From: Holtermannia corniformis
Lineage: Eukaryota > Basidiomycota > Tremellomycetes > Holtermanniales
Assembly (NCBI GenBank): GCA_001599935.1
Contig: BCIJ01000012.1
Coordinates: forward strand, 408,483 to 472,482
Length of the DNA stretch: 64,000 nt
Reading direction: 5' to 3'
Position numbers and translations under genes: made by a program. Below, one piece after another: positions 23,790 through 35,432 of the stretch. Numbering within the stretch: position 1 is the first letter of the stretch; every line of letters starts with the position of its first letter. The notes beneath the pieces are model-generated. The model made no database searches, was not told the DNA's origin, and saw only the letters and a program-made list of their open reading frames with translations.

Positions 23790-24205
23790 TTTCAGAGTTG
23801 TAAGAGGTGAGGAGGGGTACGGTTAGAGAGGAACAGAGTATAGCCCAAGTAAGAAATGGCAGCAACCAGTGCCGAAAAGAAAGTACGAGAAGAGAGTGAG
23901 AGACTGGCTCTTGGGTCAGTCGAGAGCGCATGCTCGGTCTTATATACCTGACCGTGACGCCAAGAAGCTCCCTGTCACATATGTGTTAGTTTAGTCGTTT
24001 CAGCTCCTCGGGAGTCAGTGCAGCAAGCTCGTCGGCGTTCATCCACGGTCGTCCTGGCACCTCGCGTCCTGTTTGCGAGTTTGCTGCGCGCCGTCGCTTG
24101 CCATTGACGCGTTTCAGGCGGCGGACATTGTTTCAGTCGCGTCGATCGTTACGTAACGCGTTGGACGTGCTCTATTCCGCACTGACACTTCTAACGACAA
24201 CGACG
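23790..24205. promoter_or_regulatory. Divergent promoter, secreted-protein gene / F-box-like gene
   Basis: These 416 nt lie between two start codons pointing away from each other. A TATA-like GTCTTATATACC near 23937-23948 sits about 150 nt upstream of the secreted-protein start. Nothing else is recognised. Confidence 0.4.
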
Positions 24206-25511
24206 ATGTTGAGTAGAAAGCGCAAGCGTGAACAAGAGGCAGAACAGCTGCAGGATCAGTGCCGTCATCACCGGCGTCTGCTGTGCACGCCTGTTATTCT
24301 GCAGCTCGTACTCGACAGCCTCCCGCGCGGTAGTCTTGTGACTTGCATGAGGACGAGCAGGACACTGTTCGATGCTGCTATGCCCAAGGTTTACGAGGAG
24401 ATAAGCCAGTCGCAAGCCTTGAAGACTATGGATATGGCTGTGAGTCGGTTGCGTGATCGTTGCGGGCAACGCTGACTTTGCGTAGGACCCGGACCGCCGC
24501 GATGCCTACTTGAACGCAATCAGAGTCGTTCATGGGGATAGCTTTCTCAATAATCCGCTTCGGGACGCCGCAGACATTGTCGAACTGTGGCAACGCTGTC
24601 TGAGAATGAGCAAGTACCGCCTGGAACGCTACCTCTCGAAAAAGGAGATTGAATTCGCCCCTCGCGATCCATACTTTGACTTTGGCGAGGCGGATGACGT
24701 GCTGGGCGCTACCGAGATTCTGGCCAACCTGACAGTGACTATCAACATGTCGACCACAGTCACGTCATCAAGTCTTTCAGCCCGGAATGAACCGGTCACC
24801 GCGGCGGCCCTGGGGCTGCAGGCCAAATGCAGACACCTCGTGTTGTGCCAATCGCCATCTGCGGAGCTCCTCACGAGCCTGAAGACCAACGAAGCTTACC
24901 ACGCTCTTCGCCAGCTCTCGGTTGATCAGGATATTCCCCACTTCGACTTGATCGGCATCATCAAGCATACGACAGGCGGGTTGCTGGAGATTGCGGCCTC
25001 TTGCCTTGCGAGGCATGAGGTGCTTGATGCTGTTGCTGAACATTGCCCACTGATCCGCAGGCTCAGCTTGGGGCTCGCCGCCGAGCCACTGCGTTGCGAC
25101 GTTGTCCAGGTCTTCACCACACTCGCGCCCTGTCGCCACCTCGCGCATCTCGAGCTTGCCGTCGACTGGCTTTTGACCAACGCGAGTGCAAGAGTCATCG
25201 AGGAACACGACTTGCCCGACAATTTTGACATACGTGCTCCGGTGTTTCCACATTTGTCCTATATCCACCTGATCGATTCGCCCTACCGCGTCGTCCTCGA
25301 GCCGCTATCGCCCTTCACGGTCGCGCGCTTGATGCAGCAGTTTCCAGTATACGCCGACCTCGAGCTCGACTGGGACGTGAGCAAGAACCCAGTTCAAGAC
25401 ACGGGCATGCTCAAGGCGAGTGCTTGGGCCTGCCATGTCGCCGAGGAGCGATCGTGGCTGTACAATGAAGCGCTGGGTGGGATTGGCTGGATGCAGTGTG
25501 CTCGCGCATAA
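24206..25511 (+). CDS. F-box-like/LRR protein (419 aa, two exons)
   Basis: Exons 24206-24439 and 24486-25511, joined by a 46-nt intron (GTGAGT, GCTGAC, CGTAG). The start at 24206 is the first ATG of the open frame and gives a lysine/arginine-rich N terminus (MLSRKRKREQEAEQ) that could serve nuclear targeting. The F-box-like segment (TPVILQLVLDSLPRGSLVTC, about residues 28-47) is followed by leucine-rich repeats such as LAPCRHLAHLELAVDWLL and a C-terminal motif WLYNEALGGIGW shared with the 656-2023 copy. Sequence drift between copies is high although the layout is kept. A substrate-receptor role in SCF ligases is inferred from the family only. Confidence 0.7.
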
Positions 25512-25653
25512 TTTGTGATTTGATTTTCCTTGTACATAACGATGGACTTGACATGTGATATTGAAGATGTCGAGTGCGGACTCCGGATCACGACTGCATC
25601 CCGTCGGTGAGATACTGACGCCCTCCATGCGGTGATTACCAACAACGACAGAC

Positions 25654-26301
25654 ATGGGCTTTCTGCAACATCCCGCAACGCAACGCGTGCTATTGTCACT
25701 GAAGCTCGAAGTACTCTTCAGTCATGTCCCTCGGCCTTGCCTGACACGGGTTATGAGGGTCAATCGCCTGTTCTTCGAGATTGGCGCTCAGCCCTTATGG
25801 CGTGAGCCGCCTAGGCTCAACATTGACCGCCTAGTAGAAGCCGAGATCAAGGCTACCGAAGACCAATCGGCGTCGCAAGATCTGCCTCGACGCCGTACAG
25901 GCTGTCCCAGAAATGCCATCAGCCTTGTACACTGCCCTGGAGACGGTCTTGACAAACTGTGCGAATGTCAAGCGTATAGGCTAGTGTGATTGACAGCATG
26001 TACGCTGAATCCGAAGCAGGCGGTAAACCGCCTAAAAGCGTCTGCTGTGCAATTTTAGCCAGTCTTTCCGCTGGGTTGGCGTATGCGCAAGGTTGACGGG
26101 GGTGAGGATAGTAGCGCCCTGCGCTTATGGCGGTTACAGTCTCGACCACTTGTTGCTGCCCGATACGGTTCGAGACTTTATCTCCATCATGCGCTCGACG
26201 ACTTGGATGATGACAGTGCGACAGCTCTCATCTTCAACGAAAGAAAGGTCAAAAGCGTCGTCGACGTGCTCGAGTGTACGTCCGGTAGGGTTGAGGGTTG
26301 A
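25654..26301 (+). pseudogene. Broken F-box-like paralogue
   Basis: An ATG at 25654 opens a frame with an F-box-like start (LLSLKLEVLFSHVPRPCLTRVM) and RLFFEIGAQPLWREPPRLNID, then loses sense after about 75 codons. The recognisable continuation is in the next frame (AVQAVPEMPSALYTALETVL, then TNCANVKRIG), which stops after it. A later frame from about 26093 has more leucine-rich sequence (YGGYSLDHLLLPDTVRDFIS). No intron with normal signals joins the pieces, so frameshifts are likely. It sits 143 nt after the intact copy. Sequence error or unseen introns could also explain it. Confidence 0.5.
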
Positions 26302-26529
26302 GAGCTCAACAAGATGGTGAGCCACGAGAGGATTGCTATCATCCCATTGCTTTGTCCTCGGCTTCGATACCTCGTGCTCGCTCATGTGTGTACTATTCTA
26401 GCTGCCTGGAGTCCCTGGACAGGACTCAGGCGACTCCGGTATAGTATCCCATCGGCAAACAAGTGACGTATTTGGTTCCGGTTGCGCACAGACGTCCGAT
26501 CCAGTGCTGCTACTGGGCAACGCACCAGC

Positions 26530-27321
26530 ATGCCGCCCCTGCTCCCCCGCCTGAGCTACCTGCGCCATCCAGCCGCCTTGTCCTTCCTCGGACTCTTCAC
26601 CCAACCCGCCACGGCCACTCGGCAGCTCTCCACAGCAAACGCAGCGACATGTACTCGGTTCCTCGTACGGAACCCTAGCCCCGCGGCACCTCGAGAATCC
26701 CCAACGCCTCTAGTCATGCTGCGCTCCAAAGGCTTGGTCCCTGATGACTGTGAAGAGTGAGTCGGCGCCGCGGTCCGTTCGTGCTGATCGCTACTTGTAG
26801 CTGGATCGCGTGGTCGGCCATGTTTAGTGAGAAAGGCTATACCGCTATCGAGATCGATATCGCCGCCCCTGCGTCGTCAACACCATCCGAGGCCTTACCG
26901 CCCATGGTCTCCGAGCTCGCTCATCAGATTCGGCTCCTCGCAATCCCTTACCCGCCTCTCATCTTTGCCCAAGGCGCCTCGACGCTCCTCTCACAATCGT
27001 TCATTTCAGACCACCCCGCTTCAGGCTTGATCCTCGTTGATCCTGTCAGTCCACCAGAAGGAGTCAACGAGTTTGATTACGAGCCGACTTTTCCGATTTT
27101 GGTGTTGGCTTCCGAGGAAAACGAGGCCGAGTTGCAGCATGGGTTCAGGCTGGTCAGAGATTATCCTGGTGGACCGGGAAGAGGCGGTCGAGGAGTGACG
27201 GTCGAGGTTGCAAAGAATGTACAGAGTCACGAGGCGCGAACGGTTAGTCTCTGTGAACTCCATGGCCCATGCTGACGACTGGTAGGAGGTCGAGCGGTGG
27301 ATGGATCGGTGCGGGTACTAG
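26530..27321 (+). CDS. Predicted mitochondrial alpha/beta-hydrolase-like protein (234 aa)
   Basis: Exons 26530-26756, 26801-27242 and 27286-27321, with 43-44 nt introns. The N terminus (MPPLLPRLSYLRHPAALSFL, with RQLST later) looks like a mitochondrial presequence. The body has the alternating strand/helix pattern of an alpha/beta hydrolase: FSEKGYTAIEIDI, a helix with MVSELAHQIRLL, PPLIFAQGAS where a nucleophile elbow would be, and SGLILVDPVSPP. The elbow lacks a clean GxSxG, so catalysis is uncertain. I do not recognise a named orthologue. It is convergent with mS38; only 33 nt separate the stops. Confidence 0.65.
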
Positions 27322-27354
27322 TCCACAACTGTGATATGCAATGCATCTATGCGT

Positions 27355-28347
27355 CTACTTGCCCAGCTTCTTGCGCTGTGCTCTCGTCGCCTGTCGCATG
27401 ATCAGTCCTCTGTTCCATCCCAAGGCCGACAAACCGACCTTTCGCCTCTTCTTATACTTGTGCTTTGAAATCTTCTTTTGCCGCTTGCGCTTGACGCTGT
27501 CCATCCGGACCCGGCCCTCACGCTTGCCAATCACCCTTGCGGCCCACTTGGCGCGCCTACGCTCCCCCTTTGCCCTCAGTTCCATCTGGCCTAGCAGCGC
27601 CTTCAACCCATCAACCGCAGCGTCGACGCCAGCATCCTCTGCGATCGCAGCAGCCGCTTGCGCCTTGGATCCCGACAAGTGATCCAGCACGGCGTCCCAC
27701 GACTTGTCCGCGCCGAGTCGAGAGGCCACACTGGCGTGTGCGAGGACGCGCGAGAGGTGGAGTTCCGGCTCGAGCGCGATCTCGGACGGGTTCGCAAACG
27801 GTGAAAAGGCGCCGAGGTGGCGTGTGAGCGATGGGTGGGCAAGAGAGGACAGTACAGTCAAGTGATCGGTCATGGCGGATGAGGGGAGCAACGACGACGC
27901 AAAGCTGCTAGACGTGCTTGCGTGCGGTACTTGTCGATTCAGCAGCTCGACGGGCGATGGCGGTGGTGGCTTCTCGAACAGAGTATCGATCGGCTGCCGT
28001 GCCGCTCGACCGGTCGATTTGTATTGCACCGTTCCCATGTTGACGGGTAGAGGCAGGTGAGGCGGGTTGAATGCGAGATGGAGCGAGAGTTGTTCAGGGT
28101 AGAGCCGAATTGGCTCGAACACTGCACCAGAGTGTCGCGCCGGCAGACTACTGGTGCTAGCGGCTTCGCTCTTGCGCTGCTGCTGCCTGCCCTTTGCACT
28201 CGGCCTCGTCGCCACCTTTGCCCCGAGAGACCATGACGGCTTGACCCGGCCTCTGCTGCCTGCCGACGATGATGAGGATGTTGAAGCTTCCGACGAGCGT
28301 GCTGCTCTTGCCGATGAGCACGCTGACGAGTACAGTCTGCGCAGCAT
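27355..28347 (-). CDS. COX24: Mitochondrial small-subunit ribosomal protein mS38 (COX24/AURKAIP1)
   Basis: Exons 28347-27439 and 27390-27355 (314 aa). Its C-terminal basic box, MDSVKRKRQKKISKHKYKKR followed by RKATRAQRKKLGK, is the hallmark of mS38, which binds the decoding region of the mitoribosomal small subunit. The 48-nt in-frame intron (GTCGGT, GACTGATC, GACAG) removes 16 residues that would interrupt this box, so splicing is well supported. The N terminus (MLRRLYSSACSSARAARSS) is a mitochondrial presequence. The long middle is Ser/Pro/Ala-rich, making the protein larger than yeast Cox24. VPS16 lies 145 nt upstream on the same strand. Confidence 0.85.
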   Translation of the reverse strand: MLRRLYSSACSSARAARSSEASTSSSSSAGSRGRVKPSWSLGAKVATRPSAKGRQQQRKSEAASTSSLPARHSGAVFEPIRLYPEQLSLHLAFNPPHLPLPVNMGTVQYKSTGRAARQPIDTLFEKPPPPSPVELLNRQVPHASTSSSFASSLLPSSAMTDHLTVLSSLAHPSLTRHLGAFSPFANPSEIALEPELHLSRVLAHASVASRLGADKSWDAVLDHLSGSKAQAAAAIAEDAGVDAAVDGLKALLGQMELRAKGERRRAKWAARVIGKREGRVRMDSVKRKRQKKISKHKYKKRRKVGLSALGWNRGLIMRQATRAQRKKLGK

Positions 28348-28492
28348 GGTGGCCGTTCAGTGTTGAACAGGTCACCCACAACGAGGGGTTCAACTCGCTC
28401 ACGGCGTTTTGCCACTTTGCCGCGAGTGACAACCCCCAGTCAAAGTGGCATGCGCAATCGTACTGGCATGGCATACAACAATCCCCATCTAC

Positions 28493-31400
28493 TCAGCGTG
28501 TCATCTTGCGCGCAACGTCTTCAACCTCGCGCTGAGCGAGTCCATTAGGCGCCGCACGCTTCAGCTGTCTATCGCGCCACGTCAGCGTCACGTCGCACAG
28601 ACAAGAGTACCGACTCTAATCGTCCGCGGTCACCGCGCTCTTTGCATTCTTGCGCAGCGCGACCCCAGTCTCCGCACTGGACATATAGGTCTACGCGCTG
28701 CTTGACGTCGCACCGCGCGACATAGTTGACAGCCACTTTCGGCTGGTTGACCGATAGCAGGTGCGTCTGCTCGCGTTAGCGCATGCTCACGACCGATCTT
28801 GACAAGACTCACCACAAACGGCTCGTACCCGATCGGACTCTTCTTCGACTTTACAAACGCTTCCAAGCCCTCCCAGTCACGGACCTCGACCAAAGCTTTA
28901 AGTTTGAGCCACCACCAGCTCAATGACCATCAGCCTTGGCACTTGACAGCTGACAGCTGCAGGACGCACCGCTTATCCGGCACCTTCCAGTCCGCGCGAA
29001 CCTTTTCAGCCCGTTTCCCAAAGCCACTGATCAGCAGCTGAGAGATTGTCTCGTTGACGCTGAGCCCGACGAGCTGGTACTTGTGGTCCAACTCGCGTTC
29101 AAACGCCTGTTGGAGCGTCAACAGCCGATGGGCGTCTTCTGCCATCTGTACCACCGCATCAGCGAGCCAGACAGCGCAACAGTTGCAGAACCGAACCTTG
29201 GATTCGAATGCCCGATCCTTGTGCTCGCCAAACGAGCGCGCCGCGTTCATCAGTGACGACAGCCGCTCGTCAATGTCCTGAGCGCTGTCAGTACAGGCCC
29301 TGCCCGCACGCACGCACAGTAGCAGCGCCAGCCTCCTCCATCTCCAAACAGGCATTCTCCGTCCTCCGATCATCTTGGTAGTAAAAGTCGCGCAGCAGCG
29401 GGCGGTCGCCTTCGCGCGCATACACCTGCAGCAGCTTGACCGCTGGAGCCGTCACGGGCGAGCCGTCATCGACAATCTTGAAGAAATCTCCGGGCGAGAG
29501 CTTGTTGCGGAGATGGAGGAGGACGTGGTAGACTGCGCTGGTCAGCTCGAAGCGTATGTGACACTGAGATGACGCACCGAGATCGGTATCGCCGGAATCG
29601 ATCGCTTTGACAAGTGCGATTCGATCCTCTTTCATCTGGAGCAACAACGGTACCTGTTCCTCTGCCCGTTTCTCATGGTCGAGCAGCTATAGTCCCAATC
29701 AGTCATAGCTTCATCGTCATTGCCGCGCAGACTGACCATCGTCGCAAGCCGGCTACGGCCGAGAGCCCAAGCCCGCCTCGCAATCTCGGCATAGCTCACG
29801 CCCTTCTGTTCCTCCTTTTCAAACTTGCCAACGATCGCCTTGCACACGTCTTCATCACTGCCGCTCCCCGCGCCCGAGCCATCGACATCGTATCCGCGCG
29901 CACGCGCAATCTTTGCACACGCCCAGTGCTTCAACACGGCGTCGGGCCGAAGAGAGAGGTAGCGTGAGATCCGGAGGGACAAGAGATGAAGGTTGCGTTC
30001 GGTCAGGCGGGAAATGAGGCGTTCGGGCGAGCTCGCAGTATACCTATCGCGGGTCAGCTCAAGCATGCCGATCGCGAGCACACGCACTGCTCGTAGGTGA
30101 TGGGGATCCCAATCTCATAATAGCGCACGGCATTCAGGACCTTTAGCGTCTGACCCATTGCCACAAAGTCGGCAGGGTTGTACAGATCCATGAATGCCCG
30201 GCCGAACATTGCAGCCTGTCATGTCAGCGCGGCCACGCATAATCTCTGCCAGGACCTACCCTCAGCAGCTTGCGCTGCCATACCGGCTCCACTTCCCTGC
30301 CAGCCGCATCGATACACGTATCGACGGCCGTCGCGAGCTCGGGCCTGATGGAACGAATGTTCTCATCTGATTTGGGCGATTTGCGCTCAAAGTGGTCTAG
30401 AGCGTCGTACAGGATCGCGGCGGGGTGGGACGAGCCGGGCCTGAAGACTGCAAGGGATGGATCTGGGACCGTTAGCGAGTTGGTTGGCAGTAGCGGCCAT
30501 GAGCGTACCTGGGACCTTTTGAAGGAATTCGCACGTTGTGGACGAGATGATGCGCACGCCGTCAATCTCGCCGATCAGGTGTACAGCAGGAGGGTACGAG
30601 TACCTGCGAGTCGCGCCATCAGCGAGTGATCCTCGCGCCCGCGTGCGACCCACTGCAGACTGTCCCCACCTGGTCCAACGACGACCACGGTCCCACCCCA
30701 AACCAGCACCACGGCGTTATCGCCACACCACTCGACTTGATCCGGGATGCCGCCCTCGCCGAGCGTGACGAGCTCGACTTCAGACAGGTTGCGTGAAAAG
30801 TCGGACGAGACGACCCAAAGGGTACCCGTGGCTGTGATGAGAGCCAAGAACTTTGCGTTTGGCGAGGGGAGGATGTGAGTGAATGGGCCGCGGGACAGGC
30901 GCTGTCGTCTATCAGCTGGAGAGTGCGGGTGCGGCTCAACGGCGGACCTGATCGATCCGATCGAGGGCGTCGATGGAGATGACGGTGGATTCGGTTGCGA
31001 CTAGGACCTCTACGTGGCGGCTCGTCGAGAGCTCGGGTGGGATCAAACTCCAGCAATGTGGGAGCTCGTTGAGCCCTTGCTGGTCAGCAGCTGCAAGACG
31101 GTGATTTACCCCGAGCTCACCAGACGCTGCCAACGGACTGATCCGAGCATCCTCCCAGCCTTTCGACTCGATAAAGTTGAGTGCGCCCGTCAAGACGACC
31201 ATGCCGCCGTCGTACACCTTGGCGCCCAACACGCCCGTCTCGGCCGCTTCGGTCCCGAGCGAGAACTGTTCGTGGTCGCCTTGCAGGCTATACAACCTGT
31301 ACAGGCCGTCGTCTGCTAGCACCAGTAGCTTCTCGTTCGATGTCCAGGCCATGTACAGTGGTGATGCGAGATCCCACTGTGCGAGACTATCAGCGTGGTG

Positions 31401-31768
31401 TGCATGGTGCGCAACGAGACTGACACTCAAGGTGGAGATCAGGTCGCCGGCCGAAGTGTAGATGTAGATCTTTGGCTTGCCGACCGCATGCTTGCCCAGC
31501 ACCATCATCTTCTTCTCGTCCCGCATGAGAGCTAAGCACGCGTTAGCGTCGTGCGTGCGCGATCAAGCGTGAATGACCTATGGGGCCGCCATTGCGAGCG
31601 CCCGCGATCAAATAGTCTGACAGGTCGTTGATCTTCCAGAGCATTGAATAGACGTCATCCTTGCGGTAGAAGACGTTTTCGATCGTGTCCCAACTGGAGC
31701 TTGTCAGCTCGAGCAATGGGGTTGTGCAGGATGAACTTGGCTGTGGGTGACTCGACGGTGACTGTCAT
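28493..31768 (-). CDS. VPS16: HOPS/CORVET subunit Vps16 (17 exons)
   Basis: Exons: 31768-31737, 31693-31578, 31531-31425, 31376-31121, 31075-30948, 30901-30654, 30603-30509, 30462-30260, 30215-30088, 30043-29737, 29686-29578, 29532-29318, 29277-29197, 29145-28970, 28918-28813, 28766-28615 and 28568-28493 (844 aa). A core subunit of the endosome/vacuole tethering complexes. The beta-propeller Vps16_N part ([52 protein letters not shown]) is followed by the helical C-terminal part ([64 protein letters not shown]). Three introns (31076-31120, 29533-29577 and 29278-29317) use the second AG after CTGAC. All introns are 40-53 nt. Confidence 0.94.
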
Positions 31769-31976
31769 TGTGCAGCGATCGATCTCGACTGAGCAGGTTC
31801 TTTCCTGCCGTGAGCTGTGCCAGGACGCTTGGCTGCAGTCCAACAAGTCAGTCAAGGACAGGACGACTGGAGGATGGTGACTTTGAGACGTGGCACCCGT
31901 GGGAAAGTAGACTGATTTTTATGGAACGCACTCTATATGATATGCTGCTCGGCTTTGTTATCGTCAGATCAGCATC

Positions 31977-32970
31977 ATGCCATCAGAAAACGCAGCCAAG
32001 GTCGTATTCGGGGCAAGCAGCAAGAAACAGGGCAAGCGCAAGCTCGCAGACGAAGACGCCGATGAGCGCACGACCGCTGTCGACGTGACCGAGGACGACT
32101 CGGACTCGGACGAGGGGGACGATCCGGGACACTTTACAGACCAAGCGGATGGGAACGCCAAAGCTTCGAGCTCGAGACTCGCAGCAAGCTCGAGCAGCAG
32201 CAAGAAACGCAAGCTCACCCCTGGGATCGTCTACATCTCGCGTGTGCCACCGGGCATGACGCCGCAAAAGATCAAATACCTCATGGCGCGGTGGGGTGAT
32301 GTTGGCAAGATCTATGCTCAAAAGAGGGATGGTACGTTTGCGGATCAGGTAGAAACCATCAATGCTGACGCACCGACAGCACCGACCCAAACGGCATCCG
32401 GTCATACTTTGAAAAAGAAAAAGCATAGCCAGGCGCTGTATTCGGAAGCTTGGGTCCAGTTCCTCGACAAGAATGTGGCCAAGACGGTGGCCGAGATGCT
32501 GAATGCCGAGATCATTGGTGGCAAGAAGGGTGACCGGTCAGTGTGGCTGATCAACGTAAGAGAGAGAGCTGACGAGGCGTTAGATATCGAGATGACATCT
32601 GGACGATGAAGTATCTGAGTGGGTTCAAGTGGGAAATGCTAGGCGAGCAAGTTGGTGCGTTCACTGCACGCGGTCCGGGACTCTGCGATCCTGACGACCC
32701 AACCCAGCGTACGAGCGACAAGCGCACACGGCCCGGTTGCGGAACGAGGTCTCGCAATCGCGCGCAGAACAGTCTGAATACCTCAAGAATGTCGAGCTCG
32801 CCCGTGTGCTTGACAAGCGAAAGGCCAAGAAAGGAGCCAGCGGCCAGACGAGTGAGCCGCAGGAGCGGAGCAAGGGCGAACGCAGCTACAAGCAGCGCGA
32901 GGTGCCGGCTGCGGCTGGGGACAAGAGGGGTGGTGGGATGGAGGGGCTGATGAGTAGTGTGTTTGGCTAG
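31977..32970 (+). CDS. ESF2: Pre-rRNA processing protein Esf2/ABT1
   Basis: Exons 31977-32331, 32380-32536, 32584-32654 and 32708-32970 (281 aa). A nucleolar RNA-binding factor of the small-subunit processome, acting in early 18S maturation. An acidic, Ser-rich N-terminal part ([10 protein letters not shown]) precedes the RRM-like domain ([20 protein letters not shown]), then [40 protein letters not shown] and the strongly conserved [19 protein letters not shown] plus [11 protein letters not shown]. Intron 3 must use the donor GTGCGT at 32655, giving EQVAYER. It shares a 208-nt promoter region with VPS16 (31769-31976). Confidence 0.92.
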
Positions 32971-33101
32971 TATGCATGCTTGTATCATGCCAGGGTGATC
33001 CGGCTGGGCATACATGGTGTGGTACAGTGACGGAGACGCGGCAATGTCCGTAATCCTGCAGCAACCATCCGTACAGTTCAGTCATTGACAACCGCACGAC
33101 C

Positions 33102-34194
33102 ATGAGCACCCAAGTGCCAGCGCTCAAGCTGCTCGAGCACGCAACTCTCGTCAAACAAGGCGCCGAAGCAGTCAGTCGCGCTCTAGAGACAGTCTCCACC
33201 TTACACCGCTCAGAAAGTCTACACGCTCCCCGCTCTCTTTTCCACCCCTGAAGTCTACTACCCGTCCTCGTCGCAATCTTGCAGCCAACGCCAAGCACCA
33301 CCGATAGAACCACTGATCATCAAACACCGCTTCCCCAAGACTTATCGCCATCCCACACTCGACGCTCAACTGACCCGCAGCCGACTGTCGTACGAAGCTC
33401 GCGCTCTTGCCCGGTGTGCCCGCGGCGGCGTCGTCGTTCCCCAGGTCCGGTTCTTGGATGTCGAGAATGGCATGATTGGGATGGAACGGATCGACGGCTG
33501 GAGTGTCAGAGAGGTCTTGGGTGGGGGTGCCGAGGGGGATGTCGAAACCGAGCACTTTGATGACGAGGCGGTGGATGGCGAGGACGTCGACGAGACCGAG
33601 AGTGGAGCGTACGACGAGGAGGAGACCGAGGGGCTCAAGGCGCTGAGAGAGTGGGGCGTTTCACAGGGTATGTAGGGTTGATCGGTTACCACGACGCTGA
33701 CGCCCTGCAGAGAACCTGATGCAGTCGATCGGCATCGCGCTCGCCAAGCTCCATCTGACAAACATCATCCACGGCGATCTCACAACGTCAAACATGATGG
33801 TCAGGCCTTTACCAGGCCAAGCACCAAACTATGAGATTGTGCGCCCTCGCGTCACCGGTTACCGCTGACATTCCTAGGTCCTGATCGATTTCGGGCTATC
33901 GCTGAACCCGACATTGCCAGAGCACTATGCAGTGGATATCTACGTGCTCGAGAGGGCGTTTTCGTCGACGCATCCAGCGTCCGAAAAGCTGTTTGCAGGG
34001 GTCCGTGATTGACATGAGGGATACGCAGAGGCTGATCAGCTAGGTCTTGACGGCGTACGCCGCCCAGCTGGGAGAGAAAAAGTGGAAACCGATCCAGAGT
34101 CGGCTCGAGGACGGTGCGTCCCACACGGTCTTGATCACATCCGCTCACACGGCCAGTCCGGCTCCGCGGTCGCAAACGCGACATGACGGGCTGA
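33102..34194 (+). CDS. BUD32: KEOPS/EKC complex kinase Bud32 (PRPK)
   Basis: Exons 33102-33170, 33214-33667, 33711-33838, 33878-34000, 34044-34113 and 34157-34194 (293 aa). An atypical small kinase/ATPase of the KEOPS complex, which makes the t6A modification of tRNAs. Features: [13 protein letters not shown] at the N-terminal lobe, [13 protein letters not shown], the catalytic [10 protein letters not shown], the metal-binding LIDFGLS, and the basic C-terminal tail [12 protein letters not shown] typical of the family. An acidic insert ([22 protein letters not shown], in shorter pieces) makes it longer than yeast Bud32. Intron 4 donor is GTCCGT; introns are 39-45 nt. Confidence 0.93.
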
Positions 34195-34609
34195 TCTGCA
34201 CATGGATGCATGTCATATCTTGATACTTTTGGCGCGTAACCTCGCCAGACACTATACACAACGACCCATCGATCAATCGGAATGTCGAGGTTGGGCCTCG
34301 TCAATCGACACTCTGCGCTGCTGTGAGGGCAGTGCGCTCGTGCACCCTACAGACGCCGAGCGGGTATAAGCTGCTGGCGAGGGTGCGCGCCGTGCACGTC
34401 TATTTTGCCGGTTGAAGAGCCATGCCGGGCGATAGTGCTCGAATCGGGTGCTCGACCTCGTCGCCGGTAGCTCGATCTCGAGACTTGGGGATGCGGAGAG
34501 CGGAGCGGCAACGGCTGGTGTGAGTAATGTCGGACTGGGTGTCGTCGAGGCCGAAGGGATTGATGGCGAGGGATGTACCTGCGCGGTCAGCCTGACCTGG
34601 CGTCGCCGC
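34195..34609. other. Intergenic region between BUD32 and the GATA-type gene (convergent)
   Basis: 415 nt between the stops of two convergent genes. Small frames on both strands are uninformative. Nothing is recognised; it should hold both 3' ends. Confidence 0.4.
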
Positions 34610-35432
34610 TCAACACACCTCGCGCAAGCCCAACAACGCCTCGGCGGCCTTGAGCATCTCGATCTCTTGACGCTCTACTATCCGCTCCTGGTCTCGCTTG
34701 CGACGTTCGAGCTCGATCCGGGGAGAAGCCTGGTCGTCCGAGCTGACGCGCCGCTCGTGAGCGGTGCGCCGTTTGGGATCCCAGAACTTTGCCGGGCGAG
34801 GGGTCCGGTGTGTGACCGACTGCAAGTGTCAGTACCGTCAGAGGATGGACAACTCACTGACCCAGATCCCGCAGGCGTTACAGAGCAAGCTCTCGTCCTT
34901 GTCGCCGTCCTTGTGCGTCTCGAGCGGGTTGGATCGCCACAGCGTCGTCTCGCTCTGCATCGCGTCAACGTGTACCCAGCGGCGGCCCAGGACGGACCTG
35001 ATCACACCCGCAATTCGAACAGACGCCATCTCGCACCACCCTCCGCTTCTTCTTCTTGTGCTCGGGCGCAGTCGCGGCCGCACCAGTCTTTGGCAGCTTG
35101 AGCGTGATCCTCCGTCCTCGGATGTGCGCAGGCGAGTGACCCGAGCTCACGACCTTGGCGTCGTCAAACACGCTATGCGGTTGGTACGTCTCTGGGCGGT
35201 ACCGCTGTGTCGCCCTTCGAGGCCGCTTGAGCAGCTGACCATGCTGGTAGGTGATGCCGATCTCAATCTCTGTATCCGATCCTGAACCCGACGGGCTGTG
35301 CTGGCGCGGGGATGCAGCATCGCGCGAGGCCCACAAGGTATCAAGATCACTGACGGTCCAGACGTTGGCAAGGTAGTCTGGCCCTCGCTGGATAATCTGC
35401 CATGGCGTCGGCAGCGTGATCTCGGTGTGCAT
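34610..35432 (-). CDS. GATA-type zinc-finger protein with an extended finger loop (245 aa)
   Basis: Exons 35432-34998, 34954-34862 and 34819-34610. A predicted nuclear DNA-binding regulator. The finger reads CSNCGCDQSETTLWR followed by a lysine/aspartate-rich loop and LLCNACG. By my count the spacing is C-X2-C-X28-C-X2-C, whereas classical fungal GATA fingers have 17-20 residues in the loop. The intron inside the finger (34955-34997, donor GTCCGT) was placed so that the ETTLWR segment joins in phase. A basic KKKKRRVVRDG precedes the finger and a basic coiled-coil-like tail (RRKRDQERIVERQEIEMLKA) follows. Target genes cannot be inferred. Confidence 0.8.

Noticed and set aside
31655..31855. Longer VPS16 N terminus starting at 31855
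   Set aside because: The start at 31768 followed by a 43-nt intron gives [14 protein letters not shown], matching the family N terminus; the extension has no conserved content.
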